DNA of 64,000 nucleotides, from positions 1,426,001 through 1,490,000 of the forward strand of contig OY764195.2 of NCBI GenBank assembly GCA_963668245.2. Direction: 5' to 3'. How positions within the stretch are numbered: position 1 is the stretch's first letter; every line of letters starts with the position of its first letter. Positions 8,181 through 16,741 of this stretch are shown in pieces. Both the position numbers and the translations under genes were made by a program. The stretch comes from Anoxybacterium sp963668245. Its GTDB lineage: Bacteria > Bacillota > Clostridia > Peptostreptococcales > Anaerovoracaceae. The notes beneath the pieces were generated by a model. That model was given only the letters and a program-made list of their open reading frames with translations. It was not told the DNA's origin and did not search any database.

Positions 8181-8837
8181 ATGAACAACCTGAATCGATA
8201 TTTTGATCATACTGTACTAAAGCCAGAAGCGACGGAAGCGGACGTTATCAAGTTATGTGAAGAAGCAAAAGAATATGATTTCTTTGCAGTTTGTGTGAAT
8301 TCTTCTTTTGTTCCGCTTGCAAATGAATTGCTGCAGGATTCTCCCGTGCAGATTGCTTCTGTCGTTGGATTCCCGCTAGGCGCATGTAGTATGGAAGCTA
8401 AGGCTTTTGAAACTGATTGGGCATGTAGTGAAGGCGCAACTGAAATTGATATGGTGATACATGTAGGCGCATTAAAAGAAAAACGATACGATTATGTGAG
8501 GGAAGACATCGCTACAGTTGTAGCGATTGCTCTTGAGTATGATGCAATTGTAAAGGTAATCTTGGAAACTTGTCTCTTGACAGATGAGGAAATTGTCAAG
8601 GCATGTGAGCTGTCAAGAGAAGCCGGCGCAGCCTTTGTAAAAACTTCCACAGGTTTTTCAAAATCAGGAGCTACGGCACATCATGTTGCATTGATGAAAC
8701 AAACAGTTGGTGATGATCTTCAGGTGAAAGCATCCGGCGGCATTCGTTCTTTGAGCACTGCACTTGAGATGATAGAGGCTGGTGCAGATCGTATTGGCGC
8801 TAGCGCATCAGTGGATATTATGTTAGCAAACAAATAG
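8181..8837 (+). CDS. deoC: Deoxyribose-phosphate aldolase
   Basis: Cleaves 2-deoxyribose-5-phosphate to glyceraldehyde-3-phosphate and acetaldehyde through a Schiff base. The TIM-barrel motifs are present: FDHTVLKPEA, VGFPLGA, KVILETCLLTDEE, the Schiff-base lysine in AFVKTSTGFS (about residue 154) and KASGGIRS. Two ATGs are adjacent (8178 and 8181); AGGTG at 8171-8175 favours the second. The 218-residue length is standard. It ends the plus-strand block and faces a large bidirectional terminator. Confidence 0.95.
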   Translation: MNNLNRYFDHTVLKPEATEADVIKLCEEAKEYDFFAVCVNSSFVPLANELLQDSPVQIASVVGFPLGACSMEAKAFETDWACSEGATEIDMVIHVGALKEKRYDYVREDIATVVAIALEYDAIVKVILETCLLTDEEIVKACELSREAGAAFVKTSTGFSKSGATAHHVALMKQTVGDDLQVKASGGIRSLSTALEMIEAGADRIGASASVDIMLANK

Positions 8838-8920
8838 CTTAAAGCAGAAAATACGAAGCAACATCAAGATTTAATGAATAAAGAATACCGCTGAATGTGG
8901 TATGTAGAGATACAAAAATG

Positions 8921-8968
8921 AAAACCGTAAGGAACACCAGTATGAAAAGTACTGATCCTTGCGGTTTT
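8921..8968. terminator. Bidirectional terminator between deoC and the fetB operon
   Basis: A 13-bp outer stem (8921-8933 with 8956-8968, one G-T pair) and a further 5-bp inner stem (CAGTA/TACTG, 8938-8942 and 8950-8954) form one long hairpin with A tract on one side and T tract on the other. It serves the convergent deoC (+) and fetB (-) genes. Confidence 0.85.
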
Positions 8969-8974
8969 GCTATT

Positions 8975-9748
8975 CTAGAACTGAATTTGGTTTCGTTTAT
9001 TATATAACGTATGGTATCCGAAGTATAACGATGAAAATACCGACAAGCACACAGCCGTGCATACTGCTATCATAATTGCAATTTGATATAGAATGGCAGT
9101 CATAGGTAGTGTCCCAGATAAAATCTGACCAGTCATCATACCAGGAAGTGAAATGATTCCCATGCCTAGCATTGAATTTAATGTGGGGAGTAATGCAGTT
9201 TCTAACCCGTTATTCACAAAGGGAAGTAGTATTTTTTTTGGTTCAACCCCAAGATTTAAAAGAACCTCAATTCTATTTCGTTGTGCTTTTAATGAGTCCA
9301 TAAAGGATTTTAATCCAAGGTTTACCCCAGTCATAGCATTGCCAATAATCATTCCCCCAAGAGGAATCGTATATTGGGGATGAAAAATGTCCATATGTAC
9401 AATGACTCCTACAAAAAAAGAAACCATGAGTAGTCCAACTCCTGATAGGGAAAGCCCGATTGCCAATTTGAACTTGCTATTGATATCACGCCTATTTGAT
9501 AGGACACGATGGATTGAAAAAGCAGTCATAGCAACTAAATAACAAACTGTAAATATGGGAGAAGGATTTTGAAAAATATAAGTCAAAATGAGTCCGGCTA
9601 AAACAAGTTGAATCGTCATTCTAACACTCGCAATCAGCAATAGTTTCGTCTGATTGATTTTAGCCCTTTTCATGATTGCTAGAACTAGAAGCAGAAGTAG
9701 ATAGACCATAGAAAAATTGATTAAGTTTAATTCAACGATTTGATTCAT
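8975..9748 (-). CDS. fetB: FetB/YbbM-type membrane permease (UPF0014), putative metal exporter
   Basis: A 257-residue polytopic membrane protein with about seven hydrophobic segments and the family blocks PLGGMIIGNAMTG and LPGMMTGQILSG. In Escherichia coli FetB pairs with the ATPase FetA in iron export. I start it at the ATG at 9748 because GGAGGG lies 11 nt upstream; the frame is open back to 9811, but that extension lies inside fetA. It overlaps the end of fetA by 17 nt, so the pair is translationally coupled. Function as an iron exporter is inferred from the family. Confidence 0.85.
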   Translation of the reverse strand: MNQIVELNLINFSMVYLLLLLVLAIMKRAKINQTKLLLIASVRMTIQLVLAGLILTYIFQNPSPIFTVCYLVAMTAFSIHRVLSNRRDINSKFKLAIGLSLSGVGLLMVSFFVGVIVHMDIFHPQYTIPLGGMIIGNAMTGVNLGLKSFMDSLKAQRNRIEVLLNLGVEPKKILLPFVNNGLETALLPTLNSMLGMGIISLPGMMTGQILSGTLPMTAILYQIAIMIAVCTAVCLSVFSSLYFGYHTLYNKRNQIQF

Positions 9749-10370
9749 CTCGTATGCTTCCCTCCAAATTGATAATATGATCTCCAAATTTTTTTGGAAG
9801 AGTAGGATCATGACTTACAATAATTACTGTGATTTGGTTTTCTTTGCAAAAGGCAAGGATATTTTGCATGATTTGGTATGCATTCTGTGTATCTAATGCA
9901 GATGTGGGTTCGTCCAGAAGAAGTACTTTTGGAGCAAAAGATAAATAAATTGCTAAAAAAACCCTCTGACGTTCTCCACCAGAAAGAGAGGTGCAGAGCG
10001 TATCCAGTGGAAAATCAGCAAGGCAAATGGAAAGATATTTTCGGATTGTAACTCGGTCAGGAATGGGCAGATCCCTATATTGATAAAATTCTTTGAAATT
10101 CTGATAGATTGTGTCATCAAATAGGTAGATTGACTGACTGACAAGAAGGACTTCTTTACGAAGCAAAACGGTATCTATTTCATCAATGTTTTGTTTATCA
10201 TATGTTATAGTCCCACTTAATTTAGAACTAGTGCCGTTAAGCAATTTTAAAAAGGTACTCTTGCCACTGCCACTTTTTCCAGTCAAAAATGTAACCTGAT
10301 ATTGAGGAATATCAATATCAGGATACAGAATGATATCATTAAAATTTATATTTCGCCCAGTGATAAACAC
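9732..10370 (-). CDS. fetA: FetA/YbbL-type ABC transporter ATPase
   Basis: A 212-residue nucleotide-binding subunit with Walker A GKSGSGKST (residues 31-39), signature LSGGERQR, Walker B VLLLDEPTSALD and switch histidine in VSHD. The start codon is GTG at 10370 with AGGAGGT just upstream. The overlap with fetB and the match of both partners to the FetAB family support a two-gene exporter. It lies 18 bp downstream of a MacB-type permease, so it may be co-transcribed with that tripartite system. Confidence 0.85.
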   Translation of the reverse strand: MFITGRNINFNDIILYPDIDIPQYQVTFLTGKSGSGKSTFLKLLNGTSSKLSGTITYDKQNIDEIDTVLLRKEVLLVSQSIYLFDDTIYQNFKEFYQYRDLPIPDRVTIRKYLSICLADFPLDTLCTSLSGGERQRVFLAIYLSFAPKVLLLDEPTSALDTQNAYQIMQNILAFCKENQITVIIVSHDPTLPKKFGDHIINLEGSIRDESNR

Positions 10371-10388
10371 GGTATACCTCCTGAACCA

Positions 10389-11600
10389 CTACTCATATCT
10401 TAAAGCCTCTATCGGATCCAGTTTTGCCGCTTTTTTAGCTGGATAAAGACCGAAGAAAATGCCAACCATCGCCGAAAAGCCTACTGATAAAAGGATAATT
10501 CCCGGTTCAATGACAACTGATATTTGGGCAAAACTCATACCAACTGTTGCAATTAGAATTCCCAGAATTGTTCCGATTACACCGCCAATCGCTGAAATAA
10601 TCATAGACTCTATCAAAAACTGCATTAAGATATCATTTGTTCGAGCGCCTAACGATTTTCGGATTCCAATTTCTCTGGTTCTTTCTGTTACTGAAACGAG
10701 CATAATGTTCATGATGCCAATTCCTCCAACTACAAGGGATATGGCAGCGATTGCACCAATGGCAATGGAAAGGGTTCCTAAAATCTTATTAATGGTGCCC
10801 ATTTGAGATTCAGCAGATTCATACTGATAAAATCCATTTTCTTTTCCTTTGATTTTCTCTAAATAGTGGGTGAAGTCAGTTGCCTGTTTTACTTGGTCCT
10901 TCTTTTCATTTGAATAAAGCTCTACAGCAGTGCAAAGTTGGTCACCAGACTGTAGGATGGAATAGGGAACATAAGCAGTATAAGAGCTACTGACAAACAT
11001 ATTATCAAAAACACTAGATTCAACTTCATATACACCGACGATGGTTAAATCTTTTAGTTCGTCGTTGATGGTTACGCTGACGGTATTCCCAACTGGATTT
11101 TCATTATTAAACAAATAAAGCGCTGCTTTTTTATCAATTACAATTCTGTTTTTTGAACCGCTAACATCACTTTTATTTATCATTCTTCCATGCAGGAGGG
11201 TCATTTTCTTATACTGGTTGTAGTCAGCAGCTACCCCTTGCATGCTAAATTTTGCTTCTGTTCTGGCAACTTTAGTAGAGCTTTCTGCTGAGACAGAGGG
11301 CACGATATACTGGATATCATTTGGAAATCTTTTCTCTAGGGCTTCGATGTCCTCAGGAGAAATCATATCAGAGTAATTGATTCCATCTTGAGTCATCTGC
11401 CAGTTGATATAAATATACATAGCGTTGATACCAAATGATTCAAATTCTTTTCCCACAACGCCCTTGGCGCTTGCCCCAATAGAGGTGATTGAAATGACAG
11501 AGCTAATCCCAATGATAATGCCTAACATCGTTAGAAAGGAGCGCATTTTATTGCTTTTAATCGATGAAAGGGCAAGCAGTATGTTTTCGTAGACTAGCAT
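10389..11600 (-). CDS. MacB-type ABC transporter permease (FtsX family)
   Basis: 403 residues with the FtsX-like architecture: one N-terminal membrane helix (SFLTMLGIIIGISSVI), an extracellular core domain of about 220 residues, then three C-terminal helices with the conserved RTREIGIRKSLGA block. Such permeases move substrate from the outer leaflet or extracytoplasmic space rather than across the membrane. It overlaps the upstream ATPase gene by 7 nt and follows a strong GGGAGGT site. Substrate cannot be read from the sequence; peptides, antibiotics or lipoproteins are typical of the family. Confidence 0.88.
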   Translation of the reverse strand: MLVYENILLALSSIKSNKMRSFLTMLGIIIGISSVISITSIGASAKGVVGKEFESFGINAMYIYINWQMTQDGINYSDMISPEDIEALEKRFPNDIQYIVPSVSAESSTKVARTEAKFSMQGVAADYNQYKKMTLLHGRMINKSDVSGSKNRIVIDKKAALYLFNNENPVGNTVSVTINDELKDLTIVGVYEVESSVFDNMFVSSSYTAYVPYSILQSGDQLCTAVELYSNEKKDQVKQATDFTHYLEKIKGKENGFYQYESAESQMGTINKILGTLSIAIGAIAAISLVVGGIGIMNIMLVSVTERTREIGIRKSLGARTNDILMQFLIESMIISAIGGVIGTILGILIATVGMSFAQISVVIEPGIILLSVGFSAMVGIFFGLYPAKKAAKLDPIEALRYE

Positions 11601-12301
11601 GATCGCACCTCCCTTAGACGTTCGTCTTGAATGATATTTCCGTCTTTGAAAGTGATAATACGATCGGTAAATTCTGCGATATCTCTCTCGTGGGTTACAA
11701 TTATCACTGTATTTCCATCTTTTCGATTTAGCTCTTTAAAGATTTCCATTATTTCTACAGATGATTCCGAATCAAGATTTCCAGTTGGTTCATCTGCAAG
11801 GATAATCTGTGGATGGTTTGCCAATGCACGGGCAATGGCTACTCTTTGTTTTTGACCGCCTGATAGTTCGTTTGGCATGTGACTAGATCGATTTGATAAG
11901 CCGACTCGCTCCAGTAGCATCAATGCCCGTTCCCTTCGGGAGTCCTTATTCATTTTTCCATATATCATAGGAAGCTCCACATTTTTTAAAGCGCTTGTTC
12001 TAGAAATCAGGTTAAAAGATTGAAAAACAAATCCGATTTTTTTATTTCTTACAATAGACAGTTCATTGTCACTTTTTTCCGAAACATCTAGACCTTCCAG
12101 ATAGTAGTGCCCATCAGTGGGACGATCTAAGCAGCCAAGGATATTCATGAGAGTTGATTTTCCAGAGCCAGAAGCTCCCATGATTGAAATAAATTCGCCT
12201 CGCTGAATAGATAAGTTTATTTCTTTTAACGCTTTTACCATGATATCGCCAGTACAATATGTTTTTGCCAGGTTTTCAATTCTTATCATTTCTTTTTCCA
12301 T
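11594..12301 (-). CDS. MacB/LolD-type ABC transporter ATPase
   Basis: 235 residues with Walker A GASGSGKST, the LolD/MacB-type signature LSGGQKQRVAIARAL, Walker B ILADEPTGNLD and VTHE. The DEPTGNLD form is characteristic of ATPases that work with FtsX-type permeases. It lies between the membrane fusion protein gene (8 bp upstream) and the permease gene (7-nt overlap), making a complete export module. Confidence 0.9.
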   Translation of the reverse strand: MEKEMIRIENLAKTYCTGDIMVKALKEINLSIQRGEFISIMGASGSGKSTLMNILGCLDRPTDGHYYLEGLDVSEKSDNELSIVRNKKIGFVFQSFNLISRTSALKNVELPMIYGKMNKDSRRERALMLLERVGLSNRSSHMPNELSGGQKQRVAIARALANHPQIILADEPTGNLDSESSVEIMEIFKELNRKDGNTVIIVTHERDIAEFTDRIITFKDGNIIQDERLREVRSC

Positions 12302-12309
12302 GGTAGCAC

Positions 12310-13449
12310 CTACTCTTCTGTTTCGGTTATGACTGCCATACCATCTACCATGTCGAATGAAGGATTCAGAACAATAGCATCTCCTTGATGCAATTCCTCA
12401 TTTATCACTTCGATATCAAAATCACCTTCAAGACCAAGCGTAACGGGAATTTTTTGAATTGTAGAATCTTCCTTTACTACAAATACAGCAGTTTCACCGG
12501 TACTTGGATCCTCTAGAATCCCATCGATTGGTATGGCCATTACTTGAAGATGTTTTTCGATTTCAATGTCTGCTTTGGCAGTAACTCCTGCGATTAAACC
12601 AGAACTGCCTTTGCTAACATCAATTTGAACTGGAATCACCATTTCTTTGGAAGTATTATCTTTCTGCTCTCCAGTAGGCGAGATTCTGGATACCACACCA
12701 GTAACCGTTTCTTTTCCCAAGACTTCCGCTGATATGGTGACTTGCTGACCAATTTTTATTTTACTAATATCATATTCACTGATTTTTACATTCATCTTCA
12801 GATTTTCTAAATCTTCAACAACAAACATTGGCTCGCTATTTTCGGTATCATTTGCATATCGTCCAATATTTACATTTACTCTCGTTACTGTTCCAGCGAT
12901 AGGACTTTTAATATTAACTTTGTCAGTGATATTATAGGCGTCGAGAGTTATTTTATCTGTTTGATACTGGGTTTCTGCCTTGATGTAATCTTCTTTCGAG
13001 ATTGCACCTTCATCATAAAGAGACTTAGCTGATTCGTACGCAAATTTTGATTGCGCCAATGTTTTAGAAGTTTTTTCATAATCATCTTGTAGATCTTCTG
13101 CATCAAGAACAGCTAGAACTTGATCTTTTTTTACTTGATCCCCCTCTTCAACAAGGATGGATACAATTTCATAATTGAGAGAAGTAGCAACATCTGCCTT
13201 TTGAGAACCTTCAATGGTCCCTTTAATTGATACGATTTGTTCAACATCTTTCGTTGCTACCAACGACGTAGTTACAGATAGGGGTGGTGCTTCATGGGGC
13301 AATAGACGTGGTACAAAAACGACCCCTATTAATATGAATGCAATCACAATTCCTATGATGATGAATTTTTTTTTCTTTCTCTTATACTTTTTTGTTGCGG
13401 TTGCGTTTTCCCCCTGAACTTCTGTATTGTTCTTTTTTCTCCAAAACAT
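12310..13449 (-). CDS. MacA-like membrane fusion protein (HlyD/RND adaptor family)
   Basis: 379 residues. A Lys-rich cytoplasmic N-terminus is followed by one membrane helix (about residues 27-48), then a lipoyl-like half motif, a coiled-coil hairpin (about 120-165), the second lipoyl half (IKSPIAGTVTRVNV) and a beta-barrel domain. In Gram-positive bacteria such adaptors bind the extracellular domain of the MacB-type permease. The ATG at 13449 has an AGGAGG site 6 nt upstream. It is first in the minus-strand operon running to fetB. Confidence 0.87.
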   Translation of the reverse strand: MFWRKKNNTEVQGENATATKKYKRKKKKFIIIGIVIAFILIGVVFVPRLLPHEAPPLSVTTSLVATKDVEQIVSIKGTIEGSQKADVATSLNYEIVSILVEEGDQVKKDQVLAVLDAEDLQDDYEKTSKTLAQSKFAYESAKSLYDEGAISKEDYIKAETQYQTDKITLDAYNITDKVNIKSPIAGTVTRVNVNIGRYANDTENSEPMFVVEDLENLKMNVKISEYDISKIKIGQQVTISAEVLGKETVTGVVSRISPTGEQKDNTSKEMVIPVQIDVSKGSSGLIAGVTAKADIEIEKHLQVMAIPIDGILEDPSTGETAVFVVKEDSTIQKIPVTLGLEGDFDIEVINEELHQGDAIVLNPSFDMVDGMAVITETEE

Positions 13450-13517
13450 AAATACCTCCTATTAATAGAAACAAACGCATGGATTGATGAGTTACATTAT
13501 TATCCATACTCAAAGAA

Positions 13518-13523
13518 AGTATA
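13518..13523 (-). promoter_or_regulatory. Extended -10 promoter candidate for the minus-strand export operon
   Basis: On the minus strand TATACT at 13523-13518 is preceded by TGA, giving the TGnTATACT extended -10 form. The -35 region 17 bp further up is poor. It lies about 70 bp before the membrane fusion protein start. Confidence 0.45.
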
Positions 13524-13664
13524 TCATATATTCACAGGAAGAAAGATTAAGAATTTATTAATTCTGCAGATAGGCTCACGTTTGCCTCTCCTGTGCGAAC
13601 CCCAAAAACATGGTATTTAAACCAAAATTCGAACAGTGTTTTTAAGCAAAAATCCAAGAGGGAC

Positions 13665-13693
13665 TGTCCACGGAAGCGCATTTAGTGTATAAT
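13665..13693 (+). promoter_or_regulatory. Promoter candidate for lgt-ychF
   Basis: TATAAT at 13688-13693 is a perfect -10. The best -35 at 17 bp spacing is TGTCCA (13665-13670), a poor match. An ATG at 13692 lies inside the -10 box and cannot be the translation start of a transcript made from it, supporting the lgt start at 13755. Confidence 0.5.
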
Positions 13694-13754
13694 GGATAGA
13701 ATTGAGATAATAACATTTAATATTCAACTGATTTGTAGAAAAGGAGGAATGAAG

Positions 13755-14513
13755 ATGCCGATACCAAATCCAGTAGCATTTACAATTTTTGGAATCGATA
13801 TTATGTGGTATGGAGTTATTATTGCAGCAGCTATGGTGCTTGCTGTGGTTATCATATACAATAGAGCGCCTTTGCATCAACTGTCACCAGACAAGACACT
13901 CGATTTTGTTCTCATAACGGTACCCATGGGGGTCATTGGGGCTAGATTATACTACGTGATATTTTCATGGGATATGTATGCAGGAGATTTTTATAAAATT
14001 ATCAATATTCGAAATGGCGGATTAGCCATTCATGGTGGATTATTGTTTGGCTTTGGGGCTGCAATCGTACTCTGTGCAATATGGAACGTGAGACCGCTAA
14101 ACCTTCTGGATCTAGCTGCTCCGTCTATCGCAATTGCACAATCTATAGGTCGTTGGGGTAATTACTTTAACCAAGAAGCTCATGGTGGCCCTACCGATTT
14201 GCCTTGGGCTATCCCAGTCGATGGACAAATGGTACACCCCACGTTTTTATATGAATCCATATGGTGTTTTTTACTGTTTTGGGTTCTTATCATTGCTGAT
14301 AAACGAAGCAAATTTGAAGGGCAGACCTTTCTTTTGTATGGAATCTTGTATTCCATTGAGAGATTTTTTGTTGAGGGACTTAGAACTGACAGCTTGATGA
14401 TTGGATCACTGAGACAGGCGCAAGTCTTAAGCGCGTCGGTGTTTGTGATATTCCTGATTATCTATGTGGTACTATATAGAAAACATAGATATAAAGATAG
14501 ATTATTTTACTAG
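13755..14513 (+). CDS. lgt: Prolipoprotein diacylglyceryl transferase
   Basis: Lgt transfers diacylglycerol from phosphatidylglycerol to the lipobox cysteine of prolipoproteins at the cytoplasmic membrane. The hallmark NGGLAIHGGLL and the RWGNYFNQE blocks are present, together with about seven membrane helices and a C-terminal FVEGLRTDSL motif. ATG 13755 is chosen because AAGGAGG (13741-13747) lies 7 nt upstream; the frame is open to 13692 but that codon lies in the promoter. The 252 residues fit the family. ychF follows 11 bp downstream. Confidence 0.95.
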   Translation: MPIPNPVAFTIFGIDIMWYGVIIAAAMVLAVVIIYNRAPLHQLSPDKTLDFVLITVPMGVIGARLYYVIFSWDMYAGDFYKIINIRNGGLAIHGGLLFGFGAAIVLCAIWNVRPLNLLDLAAPSIAIAQSIGRWGNYFNQEAHGGPTDLPWAIPVDGQMVHPTFLYESIWCFLLFWVLIIADKRSKFEGQTFLLYGILYSIERFFVEGLRTDSLMIGSLRQAQVLSASVFVIFLIIYVVLYRKHRYKDRLFY

Positions 14514-14524
14514 AGGAGAACTAT

Positions 14525-15619
14525 ATGAAATTAGGTATTGTTGGACTTCCCAACGTAGGAAAAAGCACATTGTTTAATGCCATTACCAAGGCAGGAGCAG
14601 AAGCGGCAAACTATCCGTTTTGTACCATTGAACCCAATGTAGGGGTTGTAACGGTTCCAGATGAAAGATTAAATGTACTTCGTGATATGTATGATTCAAA
14701 GAAAACAGTTCATACTACAATTGAATTTTACGATATTGCGGGACTTGTGCGTGGTGCATCAAAAGGCGAAGGCTTAGGAAACAAATTTTTAGGGCACATT
14801 CGAGAAGTGGCTGCAATTGTCCATGTTGTAAGGTGTTTTGACGACCCTAACGTGGTACATGTGGACGGAAAAGTAGAACCACTTTCAGATATTGAAACGA
14901 TTAATATGGAATTGATTTTTTCTGATATGGAAGTCATTGAGAGACGACTTCAGAAAACGCAGAAAAACTTAAAAGGCGATAAGACGTTACAAGCGGAGAT
15001 TGATATTTTGATTAAGGTGAAAGAGACGATAGAAAAAGGGTTGTCTGCTCGAACACTGGACCTTGACGAAACAGAGCTCGAATTTGTGAAATCCTTGGAT
15101 TTATTGTCATTCAAACCGATTATTTATGCCGCTAATGTTTCAGAAGATGAAGTTGCAGATACTCAGGATAATGAATATGTTGCTTCAGTTCGTGAATTTG
15201 CCGCATCAGAAGGTTCTGATATTGTGGTAATTTGTGCTAAAGTGGAAGCAGAGATTGCAGAGCTTGAAGAGGAAGAAAAACTAGCTTTCTTAGAAGAACT
15301 TGGTATTAGTGAGTCTGGTTTAGACAAACTGATCAAAGCCTCCTACCATTTACTGGACTTGATTTCATATTTGACTGCGGGTCCTCAGGAGGTTCGTGCT
15401 TGGACAATTAAACGAGGAACAAAAGCACCTCAGGCGGCAGGGAAAATACATACTGACTTTGAAAGAGGTTTTATCAGGGCAGAGACCATTGCATATGAAG
15501 ACCTTACTCAGTGTGGAGGCAATCTTGCTACAGCAAAGGAAAAAGGTCTAGTCCGTTCTGAAGGAAAAGAATACGTTGTAAAGGACGGAGATGTTATCTT
15601 GTTCCGGTTTAATGTGTAA
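14525..15619 (+). CDS. ychF: Redox-regulated ATPase/GTPase YchF (OLA1 family)
   Basis: An Obg-family P-loop protein that prefers ATP and associates with ribosomes. G1 GLPNVGKST at the N-terminus, the YDIAGLVRGASKGEGLGN G3 region, the NVSED variant of G4 typical of YchF and the C-terminal TGS domain (ARAWTIKRGTKAPQAAGKIH-like block, ending DVILFRFNV) are all seen. Length 364 is standard. It follows lgt closely with GAGGAG as ribosome binding site and is followed by a terminator. Confidence 0.96.
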   Translation: MKLGIVGLPNVGKSTLFNAITKAGAEAANYPFCTIEPNVGVVTVPDERLNVLRDMYDSKKTVHTTIEFYDIAGLVRGASKGEGLGNKFLGHIREVAAIVHVVRCFDDPNVVHVDGKVEPLSDIETINMELIFSDMEVIERRLQKTQKNLKGDKTLQAEIDILIKVKETIEKGLSARTLDLDETELEFVKSLDLLSFKPIIYAANVSEDEVADTQDNEYVASVREFAASEGSDIVVICAKVEAEIAELEEEEKLAFLEELGISESGLDKLIKASYHLLDLISYLTAGPQEVRAWTIKRGTKAPQAAGKIHTDFERGFIRAETIAYEDLTQCGGNLATAKEKGLVRSEGKEYVVKDGDVILFRFNV

Positions 15620-15643
15620 AAAAATAGACCAATAAAAAATGAG

Positions 15644-15684
15644 AGCTGGAAATCATAATATGGATTTTCAGCTTTTTCTTTTTT
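15644..15684 (+). terminator. Rho-independent terminator after ychF
   Basis: An 11-bp stem with one G-T pair (15644-15654 and 15663-15673) and loop ATAATATG is followed by a T-rich tail TTTTCTTTTTT. It starts 25 bp after the ychF stop. Confidence 0.85.
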
Positions 15685-15754
15685 GCCATACAATTTCAAA
15701 TTGCTTTCGAGAAGTATGGTCGGATACGGTCTATTCAGATAAAGTAATATCTGT

Positions 15755-15760
15755 TATAAT
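15755..15760 (+). promoter_or_regulatory. -10 element candidate for the channel gene
   Basis: TATAAT at 15755-15760 lies downstream of the ychF terminator and about 100 bp before the channel start. The region 17 bp upstream (TATTCA) is a weak -35, so this is a tentative promoter. Confidence 0.35.
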
Positions 15761-15861
15761 TTATATGATAGTCATTCCTTATATTTTGATATCAATGGTT
15801 TACGATACAAAGATTAAATTGAAAACGATAATCCAAAAGATATTCAAAGACAGGGGGAAAT

Positions 15862-16680
15862 ATGAAGAAAGATTATAGGTATTGGAAAGAAAAACTCCAT
15901 GATGTTATATTTGAGTCTACCACTATGGCGGGCAAAATTTTTGATATTGTATTAATTATTTTGATTTTTTTGAGCAGCTTGTTCTTAATGGCAGAAAGTG
16001 TGGAAGAATTACAAATCCAATATGGCACAATTATGGAATATGGGGAGATTTTTTTCTTTACCTTGTTTTTGATTGAATATATCCTTCGCGTGTTTTGCTC
16101 TAAGCGAAGACTTCATTATATGACGAGTTTTTTTGGTGTCATTGACTTGATGGCTGTTTTACCTGCCTTGATTAGCTTCTTTTTTCCTGCCGCAAACTAT
16201 CTGATTTCGGTTCGTATTTTCCGTTTACTTCGTCTGTTTAGAATTTTAAAAATGTTTCGATATGTGGGAGAAGCAAGACTTTTATTACGCTCTTTGAAAG
16301 CAAGCGGACCTAAAATCATTGTCTTTCTAATTACCGTATTCTCAATCGTAACCATTGCAGGGACTTTGATGTATGTAGTGGAAGGACCAGAGCATGGTTT
16401 TTCAAGTATTCCAGAGTCCATGTATTGGGCTATTGTTACAGTATCAACAGTAGGATATGGAGATATTTCCCCTCAGACAAGTATTGGCAAATTCCTTGCC
16501 AGTGTACTCATGATTTCAGCATATGGAATTCTAGCGGTTCCAACAGGAATCATATCTTATGAACTGGCACAAACCGCAAAAAATGGGAAACGAAAAACTT
16601 GTCCAAGTTGTGGTAATGAATATGAGAGAAAGGATAATTACTGTAAACAGTGTGGTCATCCATTTGGGAGTGATACATGA
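15862..16680 (+). CDS. Voltage-gated-type potassium channel with C-terminal zinc ribbon
   Basis: 272 residues. Six membrane segments are visible, including an S4-like helix with regularly spaced arginines (RIFRLLRLFRILKMFR, about residues 115-130) and a pore loop with filter TVGYGD at 196-201. This is the Kv/KvAP type of ion channel in the cytoplasmic membrane. After S6 the protein ends in a compact zinc ribbon, CPSCG...CKQCG (about residues 247-267), which is unusual on a channel and may sense metal or redox or mediate assembly. The start follows CAGGGGG. Downstream cbiK begins 61 bp later and is probably unrelated. Confidence 0.88.
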   Translation: MKKDYRYWKEKLHDVIFESTTMAGKIFDIVLIILIFLSSLFLMAESVEELQIQYGTIMEYGEIFFFTLFLIEYILRVFCSKRRLHYMTSFFGVIDLMAVLPALISFFFPAANYLISVRIFRLLRLFRILKMFRYVGEARLLLRSLKASGPKIIVFLITVFSIVTIAGTLMYVVEGPEHGFSSIPESMYWAIVTVSTVGYGDISPQTSIGKFLASVLMISAYGILAVPTGIISYELAQTAKNGKRKTCPSCGNEYERKDNYCKQCGHPFGSDT

Positions 16681-16741
16681 TTTTGATAGGCAGAAAATCT
16701 GATGGTGATAAAATTTTTTTGAATGGAAAGGATAATAGGAA

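Larger units (their letters stand above)
13450..13754. other. Divergent intergenic region between the export operon and lgt
   Basis: About 305 bp with no convincing gene. It holds the leftward extended -10 element at 13518-13523 and the rightward TATAAT at 13688-13693. The segment 13560-13680 shows no clear repeat, hairpin or riboswitch-like structure to my eye. Confidence 0.5.

Noticed and set aside
13692..13754. Longer N-terminus for Lgt
   Set aside because: The ATG is inside the TATAAT box; AAGGAGG directs initiation at 13755.
15639..15878. 79-codon frame between ychF and the channel gene, with a hydrophobic stretch
   Set aside because: It begins inside the ychF terminator, has no ribosome binding site, contains a likely promoter and overlaps the channel start.
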